A stretch of DNA of 64,000 bases. It comes from Sphingobacteriales bacterium 39-19 (GTDB lineage: Bacteria; Bacteroidota; Bacteroidia; Chitinophagales; Chitinophagaceae). The notes beneath the pieces are model-generated. The model was not told where the DNA came from. It did no database searches and saw only the letters and a program-made list of their open reading frames with translations. Positions within the stretch are counted from its first letter, which is position 1; each line of letters starts with the position of its first letter. The position numbers were made by a program, and so were the translations under genes. Location of the stretch: contig MKTX01000005.1 of assembly GCA_001898465.1 (NCBI GenBank), positions 1 through 64,000 of the forward strand. The letters run 5' to 3'. Below are positions 31,013 to 40,777 of this stretch, in pieces.

Positions 31013-34000
31013 TTATTGCTTAAACACTTTGCCTGCACCCAGTTTCTTCCCATTGGCATCTTTCACTTCTACCATATAGGTTCCTGCGCTTAGGTTACTA
31101 ATGTCAACATCCATTCGGCCATAAGGTCCTACCACATTATATTTTTTTGACCAAACCCTTTGTCCTGTTGATGAATAAACATTTATAAAACGTTCAGCAG
31201 ATACATCGTTGCCTACTTTATTATAAAATCTCACCAGGAATTGGCCCTTGGTAGGATTTGGATAAATGAATACCAAATCACTTCCTGCCGCTTTTAAGGT
31301 CACTTCATTTGTAGTGGTGCTGCATCCGGTGGTTAGGTTGGTTACTACGGCACGGTAGCTACCAAAATCATCCCCTTTTAAATCAACCGATGAACCGTTA
31401 AAAGCTGGCCAGGGTTGTCCTTCTTTAATCCAGCTATACCCGTAATTACCCATTGCAGGAGCAACAGTTACGTATAAACCAGCCCGGATATAAGGATTGA
31501 TCGTATTTCCGGAAGCAAGTGTTAACACAGCACTTGGTGTTTGATTCACAGTTAATGAAGCAATATCAGAGATCACGGCACCGCAAGGTACACCAGATAC
31601 AATAACACGGTAGCGGTAACCATTTTGCAGTGTACTTAGGTTGGTGAAAGATATACTGGTGCCGATCGCATTGGGTATATTCACAAACGGCCCGTTATTG
31701 ATACTTACCTGCCATTGATACGTAATAGTAGAACCGGTAGCCGCTACACTAAAGCTTACCTCATCTCCGGAGCACCTTACGGCACTTTGCGGCTGGCTGG
31801 TAATATTTACAGGGCTGTTTACCTGTAATGTAGCTACCGCAGAATTGAATGCTGCAGAACAGGTGCCAGATAATTGTACCCGGTATTTATAACCATTCAT
31901 AGCTGCCGTTAAACCGGAAAGGTTTAGCGTTGCTGATGTAGCACCAATTACATTGGTCCAAACGGTACCTCCATTGATACTCACCTGCCATTGGTAACTT
32001 ACAGCTGTACCTGAAGCAGTTACTGAGAAACTAGTTGTATTGGTTGGTAAACAAACAGATGCATCTACCGGCTGAGCAGATACTACCACCGGTGTATTTA
32101 CTGTTAAGTTCACACAATTAGAAGTTACGGATCCGCATGCTCCTGTTACAATTACATGGTATGCGCCGGCATTGCTCACTTGTGCCGAAGCAATATTATA
32201 AGTAGCTGAAGTTGCGCCTGCGATATCGCTAAATGTACCCGTACAACTGGTTGCATATTGCCATTGATAGCTTAATCCGGTACCCGAAGCAGCAGCAGTA
32301 AAGCTAGCTGCATTTGTTGTACATATAGTTACATCAGCAGGTTGTGTACCAATACTCACCGGTGTATTTACTGTAAGTGTTGCTGCATTAGATACAATAG
32401 GAACGGGAGTACAGCTATATACCAGTGCATGGTATTGATTATTATTCATACCTGCAGTTACAGCATTTAATGATAAGGCAGCAGCAGTAGCGCCTGTAAT
32501 ATCTGTCCAGGTAGTTCCGCCATCGGTGCTTACCTGCCATTGATATGTTAAGTTAGTGCCGGTAGCTGCTACTGTAAAGCTGGCATTTGCGCCCGCACAT
32601 AAAACAGTAGATGCTGGTTGGCTTGTAATGCTGGAAGCGTTTCCTACCGTTAAAGTTGCTGCTGCTGAAGTAGTAGCGGTAACAGAACAAGTACCTGTTA
32701 TATTTACCCGGTATTGATAACCGTTCATACCGTTTGCTACAGAAGTAATATTATAGGTAGCCGCTATAGCGCCCGGAATATCTGACCAGGTTCCGCCCCC
32801 ATCAGTACTTTGTTGCCATTGATAGCTGAGCCCAGCGCCTGAAGCAGTTACGCTAAAGCTGGCAGCTGAACCTGCACATTGCAGTACATTTTGTGGTTGG
32901 GCGCTAATTACGGGAGAAAGACTCACGGTTAAAGTTGCTGCTGCAGAAGTAACCGTTCCGCACTGGCCATTTACAATTACATGGTATTGATTATTATTAA
33001 GTGCTGATGTAGCGCCTGTAATGCTGTAACTGCTACTGGTAGCGCCGGCAATATTACTCCAGCTTACGCCACCGTTGGTAGATATCTGCCATTGGTAGCT
33101 GGTAACAGTTGCACCGGTAGTTGTTACACTAAAGCTCACATTGTTTCCCTCGCAAATGCCCTGGCTTGCAGGTGCAGTTTGTATGGTAGGAGCTGCACCG
33201 GGCTGTACAACAAAAGGTACAATTACCGTTTGGTTCGATACGCCGGCAATACCATTTAAAGAAATATTATATGTACCGGGAGTTAATGTATTTACACCGG
33301 TTAAAGTAACGGTAGCACTGTTACCCGGTGTTAACGGGTTGGGTGTTACTGAAGCAGTTGTTCCCGAAGGAGCGCCGCTTATGGTTAAATTAATGGGTGT
33401 AGTGAACCCGCCTGTTGCAACGGTTGCAACGGTACTATTTGCACTAGCCCCTGCTCCACAACTGATGTTTACTGCAGCAGGTGTGGTAAATGTGAATCCA
33501 CTAGGGGGTAATGTTATTGAAAAGTTAGCATCTGATATATCAAAGAATATATTACCAACAGACTCAATTTTTACACGGGCAGTTGTTGTGATTGTTCCCG
33601 GTAAGGTAACCACTTCTGATCCATCATTCGTGGTATTGGCTGCCAGGGTAACAGGGAAGGTTAATCCCCCATCGGTAGATAATAATATATTTACATTACT
33701 ACAACTAACCGGTGCCGCCGTGGTATTGGCCACATCCCAGGTAATGGTTTGTGAGGAACCTGCAAACCAGGAAACGGGGGTGTTGGGTGAAGTAACTTTA
33801 AATGGTCCCGAGGTTGCAGTTACAGTTACCACCATATCCGTATAAGCTGTTTGACCTACACTTACAGGAGGGGTAGAAATATAAGGGCTATTATCTCTTA
33901 CCGTCAACCTAAAGTTTAAAGTACGGCCAATAGAACTTAAGGCTTCAATTGTTGCAATGGCATCACCACCCGGTAAAGGCCCTGTAACAAACTGCCCTGC

Positions 34001-35524
34001 TAAAATAGTTGATAGCTGGGGGAAAGTACGTGTGGGTGAACTGGTTGGCAAAAAGCTAAGCCAGTTTGGCCCCGTAGGTTTAGTGATATAAGCCCGGCTA
34101 TTATTTCCTGTTTGGCCGGTACCATCATTATTTTGTTCCCAGCAATATGTTAAAGCATCGCCGGCATTGGCATCGGTAGCAGAGCCGGTAAGCGCAAAGG
34201 GTGTACTGATAGGAATAGTATAATTATTCACGGGCGCTACTACAGGTGTTGCATTTGTTGCCGTAATATTAGTAGTAACCGGGCAGGTTTTCAATTGCAG
34301 GTTATTTTGTATTTGCTCAATAGTAGTTTCATGATACATCGCAATGGAGTGAGGGGCAACGTCCTGGCTGGTAATGCCTGCATATCCCATAATGGTAATA
34401 CCAGAACCCACTTCTTTATTAACACCTGTACCTTCTGTACTCATTGAAAAAGTATGGTTACCACCCAATTGGTGGCCCACTTCATGTACTACATAGTCAA
34501 TATCAAAATTATCTCCTTGTGGAATTCCGTCTGCAGGAGATGTAATACCACTTCCTTTATTGGTACCGCATACACAACCAATACAACCGGCATTACCACC
34601 ACCGCCGGAAGCGCCAAACATATGGCCAATATCGTAATTTGCAGATCCTATTACTGTATTTAATGTACTTTGTAATTGTGCATTCCAGGATCCTAAATTG
34701 TTTGAATACGGATCCGTAAGCGGATCATAATAAATAACCTGGTCAGTATTGGGAATTAAATTTAAGTGTAATGCCAGGTCTCTTTCGTACATACCATTAC
34801 AACGGGTAAGGGTTGCATTAAAAGCAGCTAACACCAAACCAACCTGTGAGGCATTAAAAGCGCCAAAATAATTGGAATATTCTGCATTACAAGATTGGGC
34901 TAAACGCATGGTTCTTAATTCACCTGCAGAACTATTGGTATAGTTATTACTAAGCACTTTTGCATTTAATTCTGTTGTAAATTTTTCTTCTACAGTAGAA
35001 CAAGTCCAGGGCAAAGGACCTGACTGGCGGCTGGGATTAAAAACAGCATATACCGATCCGTCTACAGAATATTGTTCAATAAATTCATTCGGCTTACCGG
35101 TTCTAAAAACCATGGTTTGTATGCCTTGTGGCGAAATACTGATTTTTAATGAGGCATATTTATCTGTTACCCCCCTGCCAGAATAAGCTCTTATTTCGGG
35201 GAACCGGGCTTGTAAGGCAGGATCAAAATTAGAAGCTTCAAATACTTCAAATTGTTCCACGTTACCTGCTACATTGGGTAAACTAATCACCGTAGAGCGG
35301 CTTGCAGGATGATCTCCTACAATGGAGAACAAGGCTGCTTTTAGGGGCTGCAGATTTAAAGTAAATAACTTAAACTCTTTTGGAAACGATTGCCTGCTTA
35401 CTGCATGGTTCGCTTTTATTGTTCCTGGCCGGGCCATGTTTGCTGACCAATAAGTATCTTTTTGCGCATACGTCAATATAGATACCAGCAAGAACAATAC
35501 TGAAAATAGTAAAGATTTTCTCAT
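31013..35524 (-). CDS. reprolysin-like (M12B-type) metalloprotease with six Ig-like repeats and T9SS type A sorting domain
   Basis: HExxHxxGxxH motif 'HEVGHQLGGNH' at 34454-34486; repeated 'ITSQPxxxxxCxGxxxSFxVxAxGxxxxYQWQ'; C-term 'IYPNPTKGQFLVRF...GTYMVEVKDANGK'. Confidence 0.9.
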   Translation of the reverse strand: MRKSLLFSVLFLLVSILTYAQKDTYWSANMARPGTIKANHAVSRQSFPKEFKLFTLNLQPLKAALFSIVGDHPASRSTVISLPNVAGNVEQFEVFEASNFDPALQARFPEIRAYSGRGVTDKYASLKISISPQGIQTMVFRTGKPNEFIEQYSVDGSVYAVFNPSRQSGPLPWTCSTVEEKFTTELNAKVLSNNYTNSSAGELRTMRLAQSCNAEYSNYFGAFNASQVGLVLAAFNATLTRCNGMYERDLALHLNLIPNTDQVIYYDPLTDPYSNNLGSWNAQLQSTLNTVIGSANYDIGHMFGASGGGGNAGCIGCVCGTNKGSGITSPADGIPQGDNFDIDYVVHEVGHQLGGNHTFSMSTEGTGVNKEVGSGITIMGYAGITSQDVAPHSIAMYHETTIEQIQNNLQLKTCPVTTNITATNATPVVAPVNNYTIPISTPFALTGSATDANAGDALTYCWEQNNDGTGQTGNNSRAYITKPTGPNWLSFLPTSSPTRTFPQLSTILAGQFVTGPLPGGDAIATIEALSSIGRTLNFRLTVRDNSPYISTPPVSVGQTAYTDMVVTVTATSGPFKVTSPNTPVSWFAGSSQTITWDVANTTAAPVSCSNVNILLSTDGGLTFPVTLAANTTNDGSEVVTLPGTITTTARVKIESVGNIFFDISDANFSITLPPSGFTFTTPAAVNISCGAGASANSTVATVATGGFTTPINLTISGAPSGTTASVTPNPLTPGNSATVTLTGVNTLTPGTYNISLNGIAGVSNQTVIVPFVVQPGAAPTIQTAPASQGICEGNNVSFSVTTTGATVTSYQWQISTNGGVSWSNIAGATSSSYSITGATSALNNNQYHVIVNGQCGTVTSAAATLTVSLSPVISAQPQNVLQCAGSAASFSVTASGAGLSYQWQQSTDGGGTWSDIPGAIAATYNITSVANGMNGYQYRVNITGTCSVTATTSAAATLTVGNASSITSQPASTVLCAGANASFTVAATGTNLTYQWQVSTDGGTTWTDITGATAAALSLNAVTAGMNNNQYHALVYSCTPVPIVSNAATLTVNTPVSIGTQPADVTICTTNAASFTAAASGTGLSYQWQYATSCTGTFSDIAGATSATYNIASAQVSNAGAYHVIVTGACGSVTSNCVNLTVNTPVVVSAQPVDASVCLPTNTTSFSVTASGTAVSYQWQVSINGGTVWTNVIGATSATLNLSGLTAAMNGYKYRVQLSGTCSAAFNSAVATLQVNSPVNITSQPQSAVRCSGDEVSFSVAATGSTITYQWQVSINNGPFVNIPNAIGTSISFTNLSTLQNGYRYRVIVSGVPCGAVISDIASLTVNQTPSAVLTLASGNTINPYIRAGLYVTVAPAMGNYGYSWIKEGQPWPAFNGSSVDLKGDDFGSYRAVVTNLTTGCSTTTNEVTLKAAGSDLVFIYPNPTKGQFLVRFYNKVGNDVSAERFINVYSSTGQRVWSKKYNVVGPYGRMDVDISNLSAGTYMVEVKDANGKKLGAGKVFKQ
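31545..33197 (-). repeat. six Ig-like protein repeats, about 85-90 aa each
   Basis: IQTAPASQG, ISAQPQNV, ITSQPAST, IGTQPADV, VSAQPVDA, ITSQPQSA units, each with C, W and a YxxxxxG core. Confidence 0.8.
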
Positions 35525-35780
35525 GTTAATTTTGCTTTTTAGGAGTTACGAAATTATTGTATTTTAACATTAAAAAGGGAGATGGAACCATTTATTCTTA
35601 AAATAAATTTTCAATCGTGTAAATCAGGATGCTCTAATGTCAATTGTTTTACAAAAACCGAATGGTTCCCCGCTTTTATTTGATAACTTTCATGAATTGC
35701 CGGATCCTTATATAGATTATCAAAACGAATAATGGATACTCATCTTTAACCCACTTACCTAATTATAAAAAAGCTGAAAA

Positions 35781-38273
35781 TTGAAGGAGACAAAAATAAA
35801 TACCCCTATTGGCCTCCCTATCATTACACAGTGGCTGGATACTCATCAAAGAAAAGCGTTCCCTTTTCAATTACAAACCTGGCAATCTATAGCCCATGCA
35901 AAATCGGGGCTTGTTAATGCGCCTACCGGGTTTGGAAAAACGTATTCTGTTTTTTTGGGTGTTCTTATTCATTTTATAAATCAACATCCCCATACCTATC
36001 GTACCCAAAGTAAAAATGGTTTACAATTATTATGGATTACCCCTTTAAGAGCATTAGCTAAAGATATTGGCCGTGCCATGGAAGAAGTACTTACAGAACT
36101 GGAAATCCCCTGGAAAGTATCCATTCGCAATGGAGATACATCTGCTTCAGAAAGGCTGAAACAAAAAAATAATATGCCGGAGATTCTCATCATTACCCCG
36201 GAAAGCCTTCATTTATTATTTGCCCAAAAAAATAACAGCTCATTATTTAATACATTAGGCTGTATAGCGGTTGATGAATGGCATGAACTGATGGGAACGA
36301 AAAGGGGCGTGCAAACCGAACTCGCCATCAGCCACCTGGTTCAATTAAAAGAAAAAGCAAATCTCCCAAAACCTTTGCTATGGGGAATTTCGGCAACCAT
36401 TGGAAATTTAGACCAGGCCATGCAGGTATTAACTTTTTCACTGGGAGAAAATAAAGAATGCGAAATCATTAAAGCCAGCATTCATAAAAAAATAGAATTG
36501 GATTCTATTATTCCAGGTTCTATGGAACAGTATCCATGGGCAGGCCACCTGGGTTTACACCTGGCAGACGCTCTCTTACCCATTTTAAATACCCATACAA
36601 CCACGCTCCTGTTTATCAATACCCGGGGTATGAGTGAGCGATGGTACCAGCACCTGATAAGTATTTCACCCGATCTTGCCGGAGCTATCGCCCTGCACCA
36701 TGGCAGCCTTGAACCTGGCATACGTATATGGGTAGAAGAAGCATTGCACAGGGGTACTTTATCTGCCGTAGTATGCACCGCCAGCCTCGATTTAGGTGTT
36801 GACTTTCGGCCCGTAGAAATGGTGATTCAAGTGGGATCACCCAAGGGTGTGGCCCGGTTTTTACAAAGAGCCGGCCGCAGTGGCCATCAACCGGGCGAAA
36901 CAAGCAAAATTATATTTTTACCTACCCATTCATTAGAATTATTAGAGGCTGCCGCTTTAAAAGAGGCTATCGCCACCCATTTTATAGAAAGCCGTGAACC
37001 CTTACAATTGTGTTACGATGTTTTAATTCAGTTTTTAGGAACCCTGGCGGTGGGAGATGGATTTTACAAAGAAGAGGTGTACCAGGAAATAACCCATACC
37101 CATTGTTTTGCAACATTGATGTATGAAAATTTCTTACAAATATTGCATTTTATCACACAGGGCGGAAAAGCATTACAGCAATACGATGATTTTAAAAAAG
37201 TGGAGATTATAGATGAACGATATAAAATTACAAACCGGCGAATTGCGATGCGCCACCGTTTACACATTGGTACCATTGTGAGCGATGCCATGCTCAAAGT
37301 AAAATTAATAAGCGGTTCCTATATGGGTGTTATTGAAGAATGGTTTATCAGCCGGCTAAACCCGGGTGATGTGTTTACCCTGGCAGGCCGGAATTTAGAA
37401 TTTATCCGCATTAAAGACATGACGGTACAGGTACGTAAAAGCAATGCCGCCAAATCAATTGTACCCAGCTGGAACGGGGGTAGAATGCCATTAAGCGCTA
37501 ACCTTGGCTTTATGTTAAGAAAAAAATTGAATGATGCAGCCGAAAAAAAATATAACAAAAATGCCAAAGAACTTACGGCTTTGGAACCGCTATTTGACCT
37601 GCAAAAAAAATTATCGCATGTACCTTTGCAGGATGAACTGCTCATTGAACATATTTATACCAAAGACGGTTACCATTTATTTGTGTACCCTTTTGAAGGA
37701 AGGCTGGTACATGAAGCCATGGCAGCATTACTGGCTTTTAGATTATCACAAATTACCCCTATCAGTTTTTCAATTGCTATGAATGATTATGGTTTTGAAT
37801 TACTGAGTGATCAACCCATTCCTTTAAACGATACAAATGTATATGAACTGTTCAGTGAAAAAAATTTATTGTATGATATACAAAGGAGTGTAAATGCCAG
37901 CGAAATGGCAAGGCGAAAGTTCAGGGATATCGCCGTAATTGGCGGCCTGGTATTTAAAGGTATGCCCGGCGAGCATACAAAGCAAAAGCATTTGCAAAGC
38001 TCTGCTTCCTTATTATTTAATGTATTCCAGGAATATGATCCCCATAATGTATTATTGAGGCAGGCATATAATGAAGTTATGGAACAACAGATGGATGAAC
38101 CCCGGCTGAGAAACATGCTAAAGCGAATACAGCATGGCAAAATCATCATTCGATTCCCGGACCAGTTAACCCCCTTCTGTTTTCCTATAAAAGTAGATAG
38201 TATGCGGGAACATATTAGTTCAGAAAAATTAGAAGACCGGATTTTAAAAATGCAAATGCAATTAAAAAAATAA
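35781..38273 (+). CDS. Lhr-like ligase-associated-type DEXH box helicase, TTG start
   Basis: 'NAPTGFGKTYSVFLG', 'DEWHELMGTKRGVQTELA', 'WGISATIGN', 'ASLDLGVDFRPVEMVIQVGSPKGVARFLQRAGRSGH'. Confidence 0.9.
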   Translation: MKETKINTPIGLPIITQWLDTHQRKAFPFQLQTWQSIAHAKSGLVNAPTGFGKTYSVFLGVLIHFINQHPHTYRTQSKNGLQLLWITPLRALAKDIGRAMEEVLTELEIPWKVSIRNGDTSASERLKQKNNMPEILIITPESLHLLFAQKNNSSLFNTLGCIAVDEWHELMGTKRGVQTELAISHLVQLKEKANLPKPLLWGISATIGNLDQAMQVLTFSLGENKECEIIKASIHKKIELDSIIPGSMEQYPWAGHLGLHLADALLPILNTHTTTLLFINTRGMSERWYQHLISISPDLAGAIALHHGSLEPGIRIWVEEALHRGTLSAVVCTASLDLGVDFRPVEMVIQVGSPKGVARFLQRAGRSGHQPGETSKIIFLPTHSLELLEAAALKEAIATHFIESREPLQLCYDVLIQFLGTLAVGDGFYKEEVYQEITHTHCFATLMYENFLQILHFITQGGKALQQYDDFKKVEIIDERYKITNRRIAMRHRLHIGTIVSDAMLKVKLISGSYMGVIEEWFISRLNPGDVFTLAGRNLEFIRIKDMTVQVRKSNAAKSIVPSWNGGRMPLSANLGFMLRKKLNDAAEKKYNKNAKELTALEPLFDLQKKLSHVPLQDELLIEHIYTKDGYHLFVYPFEGRLVHEAMAALLAFRLSQITPISFSIAMNDYGFELLSDQPIPLNDTNVYELFSEKNLLYDIQRSVNASEMARRKFRDIAVIGGLVFKGMPGEHTKQKHLQSSASLLFNVFQEYDPHNVLLRQAYNEVMEQQMDEPRLRNMLKRIQHGKIIIRFPDQLTPFCFPIKVDSMREHISSEKLEDRILKMQMQLKK

Positions 38274-38334
38274 AACAATCATCAAAACGCTTTTACCAAA
38301 TTAGGGATAGGCACTTCAATATAATGCTGTTCAT

Positions 38335-39147
38335 TTAAATACTCACATTAAAATCCCGTAAGGCATCATTCAAACTTGTTTTTAAATCGGTTGACTCTTT
38401 TCTTTTTCCAATGATCAAAGCACAACCCACACCATATTCTCCTGCAGCAAATTTTTTATTATACGTACCGGGTATTACCACACTTCTTGCCGGCACCACG
38501 CCTTTTGTTTCAATAGGCTGGTTACCACTTACATCTATAATCTTAGTACTTTGGGTAAGTACCACATTAGCGCCCAATACGGCTTCTTTTTCTACTTTCA
38601 CCCCTTCTACCACAATGCAACGACTTCCTATAAAACAACCATCTTCAATAATCACCGGGCTGGCCTGTACGGGTTCCAGCACTCCCCCAATACCCACACC
38701 GCCACTCAGGTGAACGGCTTTGCCTATTTGTGCACAACTGCCTACCGTAGCCCAGGTATCTACCATGGTTCCTTCATCTACATAAGCACCAATATTTACG
38801 TAAGATGGCATTAAAACAACATTCTTTGCCAAATACGATCCATAGCGTGCAATGGCATGTGGAACAGCACGGACACCCAGTTCTTTATAATTTTTTTTAA
38901 GCAACATTTTATCATAAAATTCAAAAGGGCCCAGTTCCCATGTTTGCATTTGCTGTATACCAAAATATAATAAGATAGCTTGTTTCACCCATTCATTTAC
39001 CTGCCATCCCGGCCCCATGGGTTCGGCAGTACGCAACCTCCCTTTATCCACTTCTTCTATCACCGTTTTTACTGCATTCGCATATGTTTCCTGCTGCAAT
39101 AGCGACCGCTCTGCCCAGGCTGCCAAAATTAATTCCTGTAAACTCAT
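38335..39147 (-). CDS. dapD: 2,3,4,5-tetrahydropyridine-2,6-dicarboxylate N-succinyltransferase
   Basis: 'NIGAYVDEGTMVDTWATVGSCAQIGKAVHLSGGVGIGGVLEPVQA'. Confidence 0.95.
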   Translation of the reverse strand: MSLQELILAAWAERSLLQQETYANAVKTVIEEVDKGRLRTAEPMGPGWQVNEWVKQAILLYFGIQQMQTWELGPFEFYDKMLLKKNYKELGVRAVPHAIARYGSYLAKNVVLMPSYVNIGAYVDEGTMVDTWATVGSCAQIGKAVHLSGGVGIGGVLEPVQASPVIIEDGCFIGSRCIVVEGVKVEKEAVLGANVVLTQSTKIIDVSGNQPIETKGVVPARSVVIPGTYNKKFAAGEYGVGCALIIGKRKESTDLKTSLNDALRDFNVSI

Positions 39148-39200
39148 GATGAATATATTTTTGCAAACTTAATCAATAAAAACCTTCAATTTTGCAATGC

Positions 39201-40211
39201 ATGCACCCGGTAAAGAACATACTCATCAGGTTGCCCAACTGGCTGGGAGATATGGTAATGGCTACGCCATTGGTGAAAGCGATCGGGCTGCAGTATCCCG
39301 ATGCTACTATAGATGTGATTGCCAAAAAAGGAATCGATTTTTTATTGGATTCATTTCCCCCGCATCAGCATACCTATTCATTTGATAAAGCAGCTTACCC
39401 GGGGTTAGCAGGTGCCTGGAAATTTGGAAAAGAAATTTCTAAACAAAAGAAATATGATCTATTATTTTGTATGCCCGATTCGCTTTCATCGGCCGTAATG
39501 GCCAGGGCCACAAATGCAAAAAATAGAATTGGATTCAGCAAAGAAATGCGCCAACTGCTCTTAACCGATGCATATAAAAAACCCAGGGGCAAACACCGGG
39601 TAGAAGAATACATGTGCCTTCTGGAGAAATACACAAAACAAAAATTAAATACGCCTCCGGTAGAATTAAAAGTTACGGCACCCTTGCCTCCTCAATTTAC
39701 AGCGCCCTACTGGGTAATCAATATCAATTCAGAAGCCTCTTCAAGGCGCTTGCCTGCTGCAAAAGCCGTTAGTATCATTCAAAAAATAAGAACCATTACA
39801 CAAGATACAATCCTGCTTATTGGAAGTCCGAAGGAAAGCGATTTTGTAAACGAAGTTTATGCCCAGCTGGAGAATAAAACGAACATCATATCCATAGCTG
39901 GTAAAACCAGTATTGCTGAATTAACCGGTTTATTATCTCATGCAGAAATAATGCTTACTACCGATAGTGGCCCGGCACATGTATCCTATGCGCTGGGTAC
40001 ACCCACTTTGGTTTTGTTTGGCGCCGGCAATGAAAAAAACACAGGCCCCTTTAATAAAAATAACAGTTGTGTAATTCGATTGGGTAAATTAGCTTGCGAA
40101 CCCTGTATGAATAATGTTTGCAAAATATATGGAATACCCGAATGCTTATTACAACTGGATGAAAACAAAATTGCGGAATCCGCATTACAATTATTAAAAA
40201 ATAAGAATTGA
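39201..40211 (+). CDS. glycosyltransferase family 9 (ADP-heptose:LPS heptosyltransferase-like)
   Basis: 'ILIRLPNWLGDMVMATPLVKAI', 'TTDSGPAHVSYALGTPTLVLFG'; start set to MHPVKN at 39201. Confidence 0.88.
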   Translation: MHPVKNILIRLPNWLGDMVMATPLVKAIGLQYPDATIDVIAKKGIDFLLDSFPPHQHTYSFDKAAYPGLAGAWKFGKEISKQKKYDLLFCMPDSLSSAVMARATNAKNRIGFSKEMRQLLLTDAYKKPRGKHRVEEYMCLLEKYTKQKLNTPPVELKVTAPLPPQFTAPYWVININSEASSRRLPAAKAVSIIQKIRTITQDTILLIGSPKESDFVNEVYAQLENKTNIISIAGKTSIAELTGLLSHAEIMLTTDSGPAHVSYALGTPTLVLFGAGNEKNTGPFNKNNSCVIRLGKLACEPCMNNVCKIYGIPECLLQLDENKIAESALQLLKNKN

Positions 40212-40777
40212 TTTTTGAAGACGATATCGCAACTTGCCTGTCTGTATTAAAAAAAGGAGGAATTATTTTATACCCCACCGATACCGTATGGGGTATTGGC
40301 TGCGATGCAACCAATGAACAAGCCGTTCAAAAAATATATGCGTTAAAAAAAAGGCAGCAGGATAAGAGTATGATCATATTACTAAGCCGGGAAAGTGATA
40401 TACTTCAATATAGTAACCAGGATTACCCTAAAGTGTATGACTACATCAAAGATGTAGCAAAACCGGTTACCGTCATTTATAAAGAAGCTAAAAACCTGGC
40501 TAAAAACCTGGTAAATTCCGATGGGAGTATTGCGATTCGGATCGTAAGAGATAAATTTTGTAAAACATTAATTGATCTTTTTGGCAAGCCCATTGTAAGT
40601 ACATCCTCCAACATCAGCGGCTATCCTCCCCCTACCTATTTCAGGGATATAGATATTGAAATTAAAAACGGGGTTGATTATATTGTACAGTACCGGCAGG
40701 ATGATACTACCATGGCCAGGCCCAGCACCGTAGTAACCATTGATGAAGATGGAAAAATTGTAATTTTACGCCCTTAG
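40208..40777 (+). CDS. tsaC: L-threonylcarbamoyladenylate synthase (Sua5/YciO/YrdC)
   Basis: 'GGIILYPTDTVWGIGCDATNEQAVQKIYALKKR', 'PIVSTSSNISG'; TTG start overlapping the upstream TGA. Confidence 0.88.
   Translation: MIFEDDIATCLSVLKKGGIILYPTDTVWGIGCDATNEQAVQKIYALKKRQQDKSMIILLSRESDILQYSNQDYPKVYDYIKDVAKPVTVIYKEAKNLAKNLVNSDGSIAIRIVRDKFCKTLIDLFGKPIVSTSSNISGYPPPTYFRDIDIEIKNGVDYIVQYRQDDTTMARPSTVVTIDEDGKIVILRP

Noticed and set aside
33141-33845. 234-aa plus-strand ORF
   Set aside because: Antisense to the Ig-repeat protease; low-complexity shadow frame
37811-38278. 155-aa minus-strand ORF
   Set aside because: Antisense to the DEXH helicase C-terminus
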